From Pegoplata infirma (lineage: Eukaryota; Arthropoda; Insecta; Diptera; Anthomyiidae), in the NCBI GenBank assembly GCA_963921195.1, contig OY992536.1, positions 103,194,778 through 103,258,777 of the forward strand: a stretch of 64,000 nucleotides of DNA, read 5' to 3'. Each line of letters begins with the position of its first letter. Within the stretch, counting starts at the first letter, position 1. Shown piece after piece: positions 42,865 through 53,487 of this stretch. The notes under the pieces are model-generated. The model saw only the letters and a list, made by a program, of their open reading frames with translations. It ran no database searches and had not been told where the DNA came from. The translations under genes were made by a program, and so were the position numbers.

Positions 42865-45800
42865 GCATGAAAGAACTTGGTGACCCCTGTTTTTTTGACA
42901 AACGAGGCCCTGTCGACCGATCTTAGGCGGTATAACCTTAACAACCGCACAGAGGAAATTCTGTTGCCAACCTGGAATGTCAGCAAACCCTGAATGGCCA
43001 AAGTGCGTCTCAGGAAGTAGGAGATCGCGAATACTGGATCCTCTGAAACACTGGCTCCAAACACAGCACGTTTGGGTGCTTAGATAGCAGCCCTATCACC
43101 AAACTAGGGAACGAAGGCTAGCAACCTACGTTTCTGAATTCAAATTGCTAACGAATCGCTAAAAATAAATAAAAATAAACCGAATTACTTGATGACGACA
43201 TTTGGCTATCGTATACGGACTATGATTGGATTCTGGAACGTAAGAACCCTGAGAGACAACGACAACATCAACCCAAATATGAATTCCAAATTCCTACAAG
43301 TTGAGCGCGAAATGCTAAGATATCGCATATCTATTCTGGGTCTCAGCGAAGTACGCTGGAATGATGCAGGTGAATATAAGTCACCCACAGGTGACACTAT
43401 ATTCCTATATTCCGGTAAAGAAGTTGGAAGTAACCATGAATCCGGTGTTGGATTATTGCTAACTACCGAATCCCACCGAAGTCTAATGTCGTGGAAACCA
43501 GTTTCCGACAGAATTATCACCGCTCGTTTTAAATCTAAGGTCAGAAATGTATCCCTGATACAATGCTACGCCCCTACAGAAGGCGCATCAGAAGAGATGA
43601 AGGACCGCTTTTATGGTCAGCTTAATGCGGTCTATGATACCATACCTCGTGGTGATATTATATGCGTATTGGGGGACCTTAATGCAAAGGTTGGTTCTGA
43701 TAATGCCTCACTTAAGCACGTAATGGGTACTCATGGCTTGGGCACTCGCAATGATAATGGTGAACGTTATGTAGAATTCTGCAACGCAAGGAGAATGGTT
43801 ATAGGTGGAACACTCTTTCAGCACAAGGACTGCCACAAGGTGACTTGGCGATCCAGTGATCAATATGGAACTGCCAATCAGATTGATCATTTTGCCATAA
43901 GTAGAAGATTTCAGAAATGTCTGTTAGACGTCCGAAGCAAAACTGGTGCTGATATTGGTCAAGCTAAAGACCATTTCTTAGTAATAGCAAAAATCCGTCT
44001 ACGCACATCTGCTATTCTTAAGAAAGCAAAAGCAGTTCGCCCAACAAAACTTGCTGTTGAACGCCTAAAGAACGCCACCATTAGGTCAAACTTTAGTTCT
44101 CAGCTACGTGAAGCAGTTAACCAAAATGATATAACAGCTCAGGTCTCCGTCGCTGCCAAGTGGAATGCTTTAAAAGACACCATTTTAAATTGTGCAAATG
44201 TCTCTATAGGACCGGAACCAAAAGGCAGACAACCGTGGATGACAGATAACACATGGGATACTATACAGGAGCGTATTGATATTAAATCAAAATTGTCTGC
44301 AACTGAACATCTTACGCCCGAAACTAAGACGCTCTTGGAGGCAAAATATAAATCCATGCACAAAATTGTGCAGCGTGCTGTCCGAAGAGACAAACGACGA
44401 CATATCGATCTATTGGCTAGTGAAGCTGAAAATGCTGCCCAGGTAGGGGACACCCGTACTGTCTATAAGATCACCAAACAACTAGTCGACAGAAACATGA
44501 CCATACAACATCCTGTCAAAGACAAAAATGGAAATCTTCTTAACACCGATGAAGAACAGTTGGCCCGATGGCGACAACACTTCTCTGATCTGCTTAATAC
44601 CGTGATTGATCCCACACAACATCAACAACATCAAGATCATCTACAAAACCACCAGGCAAATGCTAGAATCCGAACATCAACACCAAGCATCTCAGAAATA
44701 AGCGCTGCTATCAAACAGTTACCCAATGGGAAAGCTGCCGGAATCGATGGTATTCCTTCCGAAATATACAAGGCCGATTCTACTCTTAGTGCTGAAATTC
44801 TTTTGCCTTTGATTACCCAGGTGTGGGAGCAGGAGTCTTTTCCGAGCGAATGGAAGGACGGCATAATGGTGAAGATTGCGAAAAAAGGAAATTTGAAAGA
44901 CTGCAACAATTGGCGGGGCATATGTGTTTTACCAGCAATTTCAAAGATTATAGCAAAAATAATACTCAATCGCATAAAGGAACACCTTGAAAACACAATT
45001 ACCTCTGCCCAAGCCGGCTTCCGTAGTGGTTTCTCGTGCGCAGATCACATAAACACCATTCGAATTATCATTGAACAGTGTGTCGAACATAATTCAACTC
45101 TTAATCTACTTTTCATTGATTTTGAAAAAGCATTCGACAGCATCAATCGTAATTGCATTTGGAACGCTCTTAGTAAGAGAGGTATCCCGTCAAAACTAAT
45201 AGCATTAATAAAGGAGAGCTATAATGATGCTAACTGCTATGTGTTACATAAGGGGAAGCTGTCTGAACCTTTCCAGGTACTAAGTGGAGTGCGGCAAGGA
45301 TGCATACTATCGCCACTTCTGTTCTTGCTTGTCATTGAGGACGTACTGACATCAACCTCATTTCAGCGTAGGGGTGTTCAATGGCGTATAGATAACTCCT
45401 TTTTAAACTACCTTGCATATGCCGATGACATATGCCTTCTTTCGCATAGAGTTCGTGACCTGGAGATGTCGATGGTTGACCTCCAGTCAAAGTTGGATGG
45501 TACAGGTCTAAAAATAAACGCAACAAAAACAAAAGGTCTCTCCATACAAGATAACTCTCCGGCATCTATTAATGTAGGTGATAACAACTATGCCATTGTT
45601 AACGAATTTTGTTATTTGGGTAGCATGATTACCGCTGATGGAGGTACTGAGATTGACGTGGAGGCAAAAATCAGTAGAGCTAGAGCAGCATTTGGAATTC
45701 TAGCACCAATATGGCAAAACAACAACATTAGTCTTCGAACAAAACTGCGAATTTTTGAATCCAATGTAAAATCAGTTCTTCTGTACGGATGCACAACATG

Positions 45801-46196
45801 GAAGGTGACCAGTATAATTACAAGTCGTTTGCAAACATTCGTCAATCGCTGTCTCAGACGAATACTTCGAATCTTTTGGCCAAATGTTATATCAAATATT
45901 GAGCTACTTCGTAAATCAAATCAGATAGATGTGGCAACTGAGATTCGAAAACGAAAATGGCAATGGATTGGTCATACACTTCGACGTCATGCGTTACGTT
46001 GGAACCCGTTTCATCAATCAGGACGAAGAGTTGGAAGGCCTAGAATAACTTGGAGACGTTCCACCGAAGCCGAAATGAGATCTGTGGGTTTAACATGGAA
46101 CGAAGCTAGAAATGTAGCCCAAAACCAAGTACGGTGGAGATCGACTATTGTTGGCGCCCTATGCTCCAGTGGGAGTTAAAGGAACATATATATATA
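42865..46196 (+). mobile_element. RTE-like non-LTR retrotransposon, apparently full length
   Basis: A GC-richer block starts near 42865, with about 330 bp of leader (ACAGAGGAAATTCTGTTGCC, AACCTGGAATGTCAGCAAAC), followed by one long frame, a very short 3' tail and a (TA)n run. A short 3' end with a simple repeat is typical of RTE-group elements. The exact 5' end and target duplication could not be fixed because other repeats abut both sides. Confidence 0.75.
43192..46179 (+). CDS. Endonuclease-reverse transcriptase of an RTE-like retrotransposon
   Basis: Polyprotein of 995 residues for target-primed reverse transcription, starting at ATG 43192 (the in-frame TTG before it is not needed). The APE-type endonuclease occupies roughly residues 10-265: WNVRT with N16, LSEVRW with E53, QCYAPT, GDLNAKVG with D162 and N164, then NQIDH. 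The usual SDH triad reads KDH (D260, H261), so the Ser is replaced by Lys. A linker of about 230 residues follows. The reverse transcriptase spans about 500-780: KAAGIDGIPSE, FIDFEKAFDS (D643), GVRQGCILSPLLFLL and YADD (D745, D746). The C-terminal part has KWQWIGHTLRRHALRWNP and GRRVGRPRITWRR, conserved in this RTE-type lineage. No stop or frameshift is present, so it is young or selected. It is markedly richer in G+C than its surroundings. Activity is not shown. Confidence 0.95.
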   Translation: MTTFGYRIRTMIGFWNVRTLRDNDNINPNMNSKFLQVEREMLRYRISILGLSEVRWNDAGEYKSPTGDTIFLYSGKEVGSNHESGVGLLLTTESHRSLMSWKPVSDRIITARFKSKVRNVSLIQCYAPTEGASEEMKDRFYGQLNAVYDTIPRGDIICVLGDLNAKVGSDNASLKHVMGTHGLGTRNDNGERYVEFCNARRMVIGGTLFQHKDCHKVTWRSSDQYGTANQIDHFAISRRFQKCLLDVRSKTGADIGQAKDHFLVIAKIRLRTSAILKKAKAVRPTKLAVERLKNATIRSNFSSQLREAVNQNDITAQVSVAAKWNALKDTILNCANVSIGPEPKGRQPWMTDNTWDTIQERIDIKSKLSATEHLTPETKTLLEAKYKSMHKIVQRAVRRDKRRHIDLLASEAENAAQVGDTRTVYKITKQLVDRNMTIQHPVKDKNGNLLNTDEEQLARWRQHFSDLLNTVIDPTQHQQHQDHLQNHQANARIRTSTPSISEISAAIKQLPNGKAAGIDGIPSEIYKADSTLSAEILLPLITQVWEQESFPSEWKDGIMVKIAKKGNLKDCNNWRGICVLPAISKIIAKIILNRIKEHLENTITSAQAGFRSGFSCADHINTIRIIIEQCVEHNSTLNLLFIDFEKAFDSINRNCIWNALSKRGIPSKLIALIKESYNDANCYVLHKGKLSEPFQVLSGVRQGCILSPLLFLLVIEDVLTSTSFQRRGVQWRIDNSFLNYLAYADDICLLSHRVRDLEMSMVDLQSKLDGTGLKINATKTKGLSIQDNSPASINVGDNNYAIVNEFCYLGSMITADGGTEIDVEAKISRARAAFGILAPIWQNNNISLRTKLRIFESNVKSVLLYGCTTWKVTSIITSRLQTFVNRCLRRILRIFWPNVISNIELLRKSNQIDVATEIRKRKWQWIGHTLRRHALRWNPFHQSGRRVGRPRITWRRSTEAEMRSVGLTWNEARNVAQNQVRWRSTIVGALCSSGS

Positions 46197-46197
46197 T

Positions 46198-46629
46198 TAG
46201 ACTGCCCAGAAAAAAAGCGAAGTTTTTATTTTCTTGGGGGATACCTGCAAATTTTGTTCCTTTTTGTGCAAAAAAATTTCGTTTTTTTTTTGGGATTTTT
46301 AAAATAATATCTAGAGGTCGCGATCTCGCGTTTTATAACGATTTATTTTTTTTGAGTTTTTTATTATTTTAAATTGTTAAATATGATTAATATGATAAAA
46401 TATTAATAATTTCAGACAAAAAAAATAAATTAAAAATTAAATATCGCTCATTCCATGAGATGTCTCCCAGCATCTAATCAAATGTTCCTTAATTTATTTG
46501 AAATTTTTCACACATGATATTATTTTAAAAATCCCAAAAAAAAAAACGAAATTTTTTTGCACAAAAAGGAACAAAATTCGCAGGTATCCCCCAAGAAAAT
46601 AACAACTTTGTTTTTTTCTGGGCAGTCTA
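46198..46629. mobile_element. 432-bp palindromic MITE (TIR TAGACTGCCCAGAAAAAA)
   Basis: TAGACTGCCCAGAAAAAAAG and the inverse TTTTTTTCTGGGCAGTCTA bound it. 'TTCTTGGGGGATACCTGCAA' and 'TTTTGTTCCTTTTTGTGCAA' are repeated in reverse, giving stems of about 120 bp. Both sides are (TA)n, so it sits in the tail of the RTE-like element or in a TA tract next to it. Confidence 0.8.
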
Positions 46630-46699
46630 ATATATATATATTGTTAACTTTGTCTTTAACAAATTTCATCTACTATAAAAAAGTTTCCAATGTATTGTC

Positions 46700-46930
46700 G
46701 CCCACTGTATATACTTAATGGGGTCCTAAACCAATATTTCAATGTGTTACATACGGAATGACAAACTTTTATATACCCTATATCACTAGAGTGGATGGTA
46801 TAGAAACACATTTGGAAAGTTTATAGCTACATTTTGACAATTTTTAAATACATTTGGACAATTTTAAAATACATTTGGAAAATTTTAAAATACATTTGGA
46901 CAATTTTAAAATACATTTGCAAATATATGA
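46700..46930. mobile_element. DINE-like fragment and short Foldback-type array
   Basis: 46700-46815 (TTAATGGGGTCCTAAACC, ATACGGAATGACAAACTT, CACTAGAGTGGATGGTATAG) is the 5' part of a DINE-like element on the minus strand. 46805-46925 holds five to six units of 'ATTTTAAAATACATTTGG' as in 41201-42035. Confidence 0.65.
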
Positions 46931-46968
46931 GTGAAGCTTCTGAGTGCACTTGAGTGTGAATTGTACTA

Positions 46969-47583
46969 CACACAAAAAAACCTTGTCAAATTTCTAGAAA
47001 AAGTCTCGTAATCACATTTTACCAATATTTGACAGTCTTCCTTGTTTTTTTTAACAAAAAGTTTTCGGTCGAAGTTTAAATTTTGTAATTTTACAAATTT
47101 GAATTCTTTTTTTCAAAAAAAATCTTGCAAATTCACGGGAATTCTTTGTAAGTTTTATTTTGCCAAAAAAGTTGCAAAATTTAAATTTTATTGGTAAAAA
47201 GCTTGTTAAATTACAAAACACTCGTAATTTTTTCTAGAAATTCTCATAAAATGGGAAGTAGCAAAAAATCAAGCAAATTTACGAGAATTCCTTGTAATTT
47301 TTATTGCTCCAAAAAAACTGTAAATTTATTGGTAAAAAGCTTGTAAAATTACGAAACTATTGGTAAAAAGCTTGTTAAATTATTAGGAATTCTCGTAAAA
47401 TAGGAGGTAGCAAATAATCTAGTAAAGTTACGAAACCTCCTCGTAAATTTTATTGTGTCAAAAAATTTGTAAATTTACAATTTTATTAATAAAAATTACA
47501 AAATTATTGGTAAAAAGCTTGTAAAATTACTAGGAAAAAGTTACAAGTTTTTCTTGTAATTTTACTAGGTTTTTTTTTTAGTG
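46969..47583. mobile_element. MITE family C copy 1
   Basis: TA-flanked (46967-46968, 47584-47585). It starts CACACAAAAAAACCTTGTCA and ends with TTACTAGGTTTTTTTTTAGTG. The interior alternates TTGTAAAATTAC and GTAATTTTACAAG words with GGTAAAAAGCTTGTAAAATT. Non-coding. Confidence 0.75.
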
Positions 47584-47585
47584 TA

Positions 47586-47961
47586 GCGTCTTTAACCTAT
47601 TTTTGTGTAATATTTGTAAACTTTACAATCAAAAAGTATTAAGCTGTAGATAAGATTGGTAAAATTCCGTGGTTTTAATTGGCTTGGGGAATAATTAATT
47701 TCTTTAAGTTATACTAAAGACAGTTTGCGTATGATTTTCAGGAAAAAAAAATTGCTAAAAAAAACGAGGGCGAAAATGTTTGTTTTTTAAGAACTAAACC
47801 AAACTCTAAAAATGGTATTTTTAGAAGAAAATTAAAGTCCTGCACATGGACCCATGTGCCGTGACGCCCTTTAAAAAGAACACTCTGGTCATAATGTTTG
47901 TTCTGAAAATGTGAAGATGACAATTGAATAATTTTTAAATTCTAAAAATTTTAAATATATA
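47586..47961. other. Spacer, nothing recognised
   Basis: It includes GCACATGGACCCATGTGCCG (a short palindrome) at about 47842-47862. Otherwise no element or gene was recognised. Confidence 0.3.
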
Positions 47962-48497
47962 CTCAAAAAAAAAAAAAACCTTGTTAAATTACAAGAAAAA
48001 CTTGTAACTTTTTATTGTTTGCTACTCCTATGAGACAAAAATTCCTAGTAATTTTACAAGATTTTTACAAATAATTTTGTAATTTTACAAGGTTTTTACC
48101 AATAAAATTGTAAATTTACAAATTTTTTGACACGATAAAAATTACAAAGAGGTTTCGACATTTTACTATATTTTTTACTACCTCCTATTTTATGAGAATT
48201 CCTAGTAATTTTACAAGCTTTTTACTAATAATTTTGTAATTTTACAAGCCTTTTACCAATAAAATTGTAAATTTACAGTTTTTTTTGCGCAATTAAAATT
48301 ACAAGATGTTCTCGTGAATTTACTATACTTTTTTTGTAAAATTATCTTGGAAATTTGTAAAATTACAAAAAAAAAAATGTAAAATTACAGAAAAAAATTA
48401 AAACTCGATTTGTTAAAAAACAAGGAAAACTGTCAAATATTGGTAAAATGAGATTACGAGACTTTTCCTAGTAATTTGACAAAGTTTTTTTTGTGTG
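47962..48497. mobile_element. MITE family C copy 2
   Basis: It is preceded by TA and followed by TA. It starts CTCAAAAAAAAAAAAAACC and ends AAAGTTTTTTTTGTGTG. The internal order matches copy 3 closely. Confidence 0.75.
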
Positions 48498-48639
48498 TAT
48501 ATAGAAATTTTTATTATATTCGTCTGCTGTGAGAGTATTTGTTTAATATTTGTTATCTCTTACATATTGTAGGATATGAAAGTTTCGGTGTAGCCGAATT
48601 TATACCCTCCACTCTAGTGACAGAGGGTACACTAAAAAA

Positions 48640-49160
48640 AACCTTGTAACATTACAAGAAAAACTTGTAACTTTTTTTTGTGCTACCTCCTATTTGACAA
48701 AATTTCCTAGTAATTTTACAAGATTTTTACCGATAATTTTGTAATTTTACAAGGTTTTTACCAATAAAATTGTAAACTTACAAATTTTTTAACACGATAA
48801 AATTTACAAAGAGGTTTCGTAATTTTACCAGATTTTTTGCTACCTCCTATTTTAAGAGAATTCCTAGTTATTTTACAAGCTTTTTACCAATAATTTTGTA
48901 ATTTTACAAACTTTTTACCAATAAAATTGTAAATTTACAGTTTTGTGGCGCAATTAAAATTACAAGGAATTCTCGTGAATTTGCAAGATTTTTTTTTGTA
49001 AAATTATCTTGGAAATTTGTAAAATTACAAAAAAAAATTTTAAAATTACAAAAAAAAATGTTAATTTCGATTTGTTAAAAAACAAGGAAAACTGTCAAAT
49101 ATTGGTAAAATGAGATTACGAGACTTTTTCTAGTAATTTGACAAAGTTTTTTTTTGTGTG
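48640..49160. mobile_element. MITE family C copy 3
   Basis: TA-flanked (48638-48639, 49161-49162), inserted in the DINE-like 5' text GAGGGTA.TATATA. It starts CACTAAAAAAAACCTTGTAA and ends TTTTTTTTTGTGTG. Confidence 0.8.
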
Positions 49161-49317
49161 TATATATATACAGAAATTTTTATTATATTCGTCTGCTGTG
49201 AGAGTATTTGTTTAATTTTTTTTATTTCTTACATATTGTAGGATATGAAAGTTTCGGTGTAGCCGAATTTAAGACACTCACTTGTTTTTATACCCTCCAC
49301 TCTAGTGATAGAGGGTA

Positions 49318-49815
49318 CACTAAAAAAAACCTAGTAACATTACAAGAAAAACATGTAACTTTTTTTTGTGCTACCTCCTATTTCACAAAATTTCCTAGTA
49401 ATTTTACAAGATTTTTACCAATAATTTTGTAATTTTACAAGGTTTTTACCAATAAAATTGTAAACTTACAAATTTTTTGACACGATAAAATTTACAAAGA
49501 GGTTTCGTAATTTTACTAGATTTTTTGCTACCTCCTATTTTAAGAGAATTCCTAGTTATTTTACAAGCTTTTTACCATTAATTTTGTAATTTTACAAACT
49601 TTTTACCAATAAAATTGTAAATTTACAGTTTTTTGGCGCAATTAAAATTACAAGGAATTCTCGTGAATTTACAAGATTTTTTTTGTAAAATTATCTTAGA
49701 AATTTGTAAAATTACAAAAAAAATTTAAAAATTCCAAAAAAAAAAAAAAGTAAATTTCGATTTGTTAAAAAACAAGAAAAACTGTCAAATATTGGTAAAG
49801 TTTTTTTTTTGTGTG
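49318..49815. mobile_element. MITE family C copy 4
   Basis: TA-flanked (49316-49317, 49816-49817), at the same position in DINE-like text as copy 3. It is shorter because the final block before TTTTTTTTTTTGTGTG is partly lost. Confidence 0.8.
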
Positions 49816-50208
49816 TATATATAAGTTTGACATTCTGTTTGTAACACATCGAAATATTGGTCTAGGACCCCATAATGTATATATATTCATGATCCTCGAT
49901 CAATTTTAAGACGATCTAGCGATGTCCGCCCTACCGTCCGTCTGTCTGGTGAAAACACGCTAACTTTTGAAAGACTTTACGGAGACTCCTGGACTTTAGC
50001 ATATATGTTGGACATTTACCTGGTCACATTGGTATTGCAATCCAGCGAAATCGGTCCAGTGGTTCAATAGTTATGAGCAAAATAGTGAATTTCGGCAATG
50101 GGTTTTCTCGAATTCACGAGATAAAAAACGCGATAACTATCGAAAGACAATTCTGAGCCGAAACGCTTCAGTGGAATCGCTCCAGTGGTTCAAAAGTTCA
50201 CTCAAAAA

Positions 50209-50461
50209 AATGGTAAAACGTCTGGTAAAATGCCATGTAATCCCGTTCTACCAATTTTCCTTGTTTTATAACCAAAACTCTTGTACTTTTCTCAAACGAG
50301 AACTACAGTTTTATTGGTAATTTTACCAATTTTTGGCGCATTCAAAGTTACGATGAAATCCTCGTAATTTTACAAGAATTTTACCTACCTCCTATTTTAC
50401 GAGAATAGCCTTGTAAAATCACGATATTTTTTGGTAACTTTACAAGGTTTTTTTTTGAGTG
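50209..50461. mobile_element. Short MITE (CACTCAAAAAAATGGTAAAA)
   Basis: CACTCAAAAAAATGGTAAAA at the left and AAGGTTTTTTTTTGAGTG at the right. The body contains 'CCTCGTAATTTTAC' and 'CCTCCTATTTTACGAGAATA', shared with 53860-55291, 56585-56773 and 63054-63424. Confidence 0.75.
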
Positions 50462-50731
50462 TTATTACCAGAGACTGGAACTTCATGCAGCTAAAAACAT
50501 TGTTTAAGCGCTTAAAATATGCATTTAAAATCCTAAAATATGCAACAACAATTTATAAAATATGCATTTAATTTTTTTTTTGTAATTTTATTTAAATAAA
50601 AACATAACAGCAGAATTCAATTTTATTTCTTACAGATTTAAAAAAAAAAAATAAATAAAAATTATTTACTTTAGTAAATCTTAAAAAAAAAAAAAATATT
50701 TACATTGACAAATAAATACTTTTTTAAATTA

Positions 50732-51596
50732 CACCGCTCAACAAATCGAAGGTTTTTGGCTCCGGTTTGAAGTTTCATATAAAATTTTTAAAGATTTTGA
50801 CTAGCTGATTTCAAATCCGTGCTCCAAATTTTTCCATCACGTCTAGAATTTTAATTATTCGCGGTTGAAAATTCGAAAAAAATGCCTTTTTTGAAAGCCT
50901 GCACAGCAGCCGCTGGGTGGAATAAAAATCTGGTATAAGGCGTGAGAGTAGAATTGAACTATGATCTCAAAAATATGATCAAAAAAAATTTAAGTTGTTG
51001 CACTATTATTGGCCAAACATGCTTTTTAAAAAAACACTGTCAAAAAAATTAGAAAAAGCATCATTTTTAAAAGTCTCTACAACAAAAACCAAATGATCAA
51101 TCTTTACTGCGATGAGCTCAAAATTTAGGTTAAAGTTCATTCTTTCTTATAGATTTTTAAACCCATTCAAGATATCTTCCGGTTTATACAAAAAATAACA
51201 CAGAAAGTTTAATTTTGTAAAATATTTATTTTTTTGGAGTTTTTCTTTGAAAAATATCAAAAAACTAAGGTAAATTTTACAAAAATAGTAATTTTAACAG
51301 TATCATTTTAAAATGGAAGTAAAGCCCAACCAAACGTAATTATTTCAAGAAAATTGTGTTCTATGTTGGAGACTATAGACAAATTGTACTTTTGCCCATA
51401 ATACCAGATTTGCATTCCACTGAATGGCTGCTGTGCAGGCTTTCAAATAATGCAAAAATCGTCATTTTTCGCATTTTCAACCGTGAATAACTAAAAATCT
51501 GGACGTGATGTGAAAATTTAGAGAACAGATTTGGAATCAGGGGATCAAAGTCTAATAAAATTGATCATCAGAATTCAAACCGGAAAATGAGCGGTG
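50732..51596. mobile_element. 865-bp palindromic element (TIR CACCGCTCA, TSD TTA)
   Basis: The ends are CACCGCTCAACA and, reversed, CACCGCTCATTTTCC, with TTA on both sides. The arms repeat 'GAAAGCCTGCACAGCAGCC' opposite 'GGCTGCTGTGCAGGCTTTC', with several further matching blocks. The three-base duplication suggests PIF/Harbinger. Confidence 0.75.
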
Positions 51597-51677
51597 TTAT
51601 TAAAAGTAAAGTTTAGTCTATTCGATCTAAAAAATTTTAAAAAGATCGTTATACAGCTACGGATGTGATTGGAGCAT

Positions 51678-51905
51678 AGGGCTGCCAGATTTTTTTTCCA
51701 AAAAGCGGGACAAAGTAAAAAAATTTAGGAAAATGGCGCGATTTAAAATTTTTTGGCGGGACTTAGCGATTGTATTTTTTTCAAGATTTTTTTTAAAGTT
51801 TTTTTTCAAAAATTGTTTGATTAACTTCAAATTTCTACGTCTAATTTTCTGACGCCTTAAAAAGCGGGAATTTGGAAGCCCGCGAGGGACGTCTGGCAAC
51901 CCAAC
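51678..51905. mobile_element. 228-bp hAT MITE (GGGCTGCCAGA ends, TSD TGGAGCAT)
   Basis: AGGGCTGCCAGATTTTTTTT and the reversed end GTTGGGTTGCCAGACGTCCC are near-matching repeats. TGGAGCAT lies on both sides (51670-51677, 51906-51913). 'AAAAAGCGGGA' and 'TCCCGCC' class text lies inside. Nested in a hAT element. Confidence 0.75.
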
Positions 51906-52725
51906 TGGAGCATATTATATAAAAAAAGAGTGACAACTGCAACACCAAGTTCAGTAATGCCAAATCTCAAAAAAAAAAAAATACTTCAACAACACACAAA
52001 AAAAAGTACGTCTAGCTAGGTACGATTAGAAAAAAATTTGCAGAAAATACCCAAAAAGCGTCAAAATGGCATCATTGATAAAAAATAAAATTCGAAAAAG
52101 GTACCTGTTTAAAAACAATTGCGAAAAAAGTATTACAAAATTTTTTTAAAAACCTGAAATTTTTCTTAAATATTAAAAAATATCACTAAAAATGCCATAA
52201 TTGCAAAAGTATGCAAAAATATGCATTTTTACCAAAATATGCAAAAATATGCACTAACAAATCAATGCCATTTTAATGCAAATTTATTGATTCGAAAATA
52301 TTTCTCATTAACAATGTTCTCAGACTAACGAGAAAAAACATGCATTTGCATGAAGTTCCAGTCTCTGGTTATTACCAAAACCGTGAATATCAAATCTGTT
52401 TTACCATAAATTTACGTGTTGAAAAAAACGAGCTTTGAAAAAACAAACTTTAAAAACATTGATAAGCCACAAAATTACTTTACAAAGTATTTTTACACTA
52501 AAAAAAAATTTACACTCGAAAAAAAATTTTACACTCAACAAAAAAAATAGTAATTTTTATTTTTTTTTTGCAAAAATGACAAAAAAAAAGTTTTTTAATT
52601 AAAATAAAATATTTCTAATCAAAATTGTTAAATTTACTCACGCTAAAAAATTTACTATCCTTAAAAAGGGCATTGTAGAGGGTATTAATGGATTCGGCAA
52701 AGTAGAATTTAACTTTTCTACTTGT

Positions 52726-53190
52726 TTTTATTCTGCATCTTTAAGCCAATCAGATTGTTATTTGAAAACATTTTTTCTTTACCATCGAAATAGTTGATGA
52801 GGAATAATTTAAATACGAAATTTCCTATTCCCTTAGCCAATTATATTGTTCACCTAAAAAAAAACTGTCAATAAACTATTTGATTTAAAAGTGTTTTGTA
52901 AATTCTTTTTTAAAAACATTTATTTATTTACTCTACATTTTACACTAATGCAACATCAATGTCAAGTATACGCCGCCAAATACCTTGCTACTATAGATTT
53001 ATAATTTATTTTAATTTAGAATCTTATCTCGCCGCATATATACTCATGCTAAATAAGTAATATCATTACTGAATGTGTAGATTTTTATTTTTTAATGAAC
53101 TAATATTATATTAAAAAAAAAAATAAAAAATTTTAGATTGTAATTTATTTAAAGAACCCAGAAAGTTGTTTATACTCATGTGGATGGATT
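52726..53190. other. AT-rich stretch, nothing recognised
   Basis: No coding frame, inverted ends or repeat-family match. Confidence 0.35.
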
Positions 53191-53197
53191 TAGCAAT

Positions 53198-53480
53198 ACC
53201 CAGTCGGCAAAAAAAAATCACACCTGACATACTGCTGACTCTCCCTTTATAAAATTGCTGACATCTTCATACAATTTTACAAAATGTCATCAATGACATG
53301 TCAGCAATTGGTCAGCGGTTTTTTAAACGAATTGTTAGTGGCCTTCGATACTGGTGGACACTGCTGACCAACTGCTGACATGTCATTGATGACATTTTGA
53401 AAAATTGTATGAAGATGTCAGCGATTTCATAAAGGGAGAGTCAGCAGTATGTCAGGTGTGATTTTATTTTGCCAACTGGG
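53198..53480. mobile_element. 283-bp hairpin MITE (CCCAGTCGGCAAAA ends)
   Basis: ACCCAGTCGGCAAAAAAAAA and the inverse TTTTGCCAACTGGG, then near-perfect stems 'TCACACCTGACATACTGCTG' / 'CAGCAGTATGTCAGGTGTGA' and 'GTCATCAATGACATGTCAGC' with its inverse. TAGCAAT is present on both sides (53191-53197, 53481-53487), giving a 6-7 base duplication. Confidence 0.8.
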
Positions 53481-53487
53481 TAGCAAT

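Larger units (their letters stand above)
48498..49817 (+). repeat. Tandem duplication of ~663 bp
   Basis: The block 'AGAAATTTTTATTATATTCG', 'TCTGCTGTGAGAGTATTTGT', 'GAAAGTTTCGGTGTAGCCGA' and 'CCTCCACTCTAGTGA', then a family C MITE, occurs at about 48500 and again at about 49165. The second copy differs by an extra 'AAGACACTCACTTGTTTT' before TATACCC and by small changes. Confidence 0.8.
50469..52367. mobile_element. hAT element (TIR CAGAGACTGGAACTTCATGCA, TSD GTTATTAC)
   Basis: CAGAGACTGGAACTTCATGC and the inverse GCATGAAGTTCCAGTCTCTG are flanked by a perfect 8-bp duplication GTTATTAC (50461-50468, 52368-52375). The subterminal regions carry AAAATATGCATTT words as in 27994-28566. It contains a palindrome (50732-51596) and a small hAT MITE (51678-51905). 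No transposase frame; it was about 0.8 kb before insertions. Confidence 0.85.
49286..52725 (+). mobile_element. DINE-like element broken by three insertions
   Basis: The 5' end TTTTTATACCCTCCACTCTA is interrupted by 49318-49815. The core AGGACCCCATAATGTATATA and a degenerate GTCC tract (49925-49950) follow. The middle is hit at 50209 and 50469. The 3' part resumes at 52368 and finishes with GAGGGTATTAATGGATTCGG and CTTTTCTACTTGTTTTT at 52725. Removing the insertions gives about 0.85 kb. Confidence 0.8.

Noticed and set aside
43206..45845. Minus-strand open frames opposite the RTE-like gene
   Set aside because: Shadows of the genuine plus-strand reading frame, which has clear catalytic motifs.
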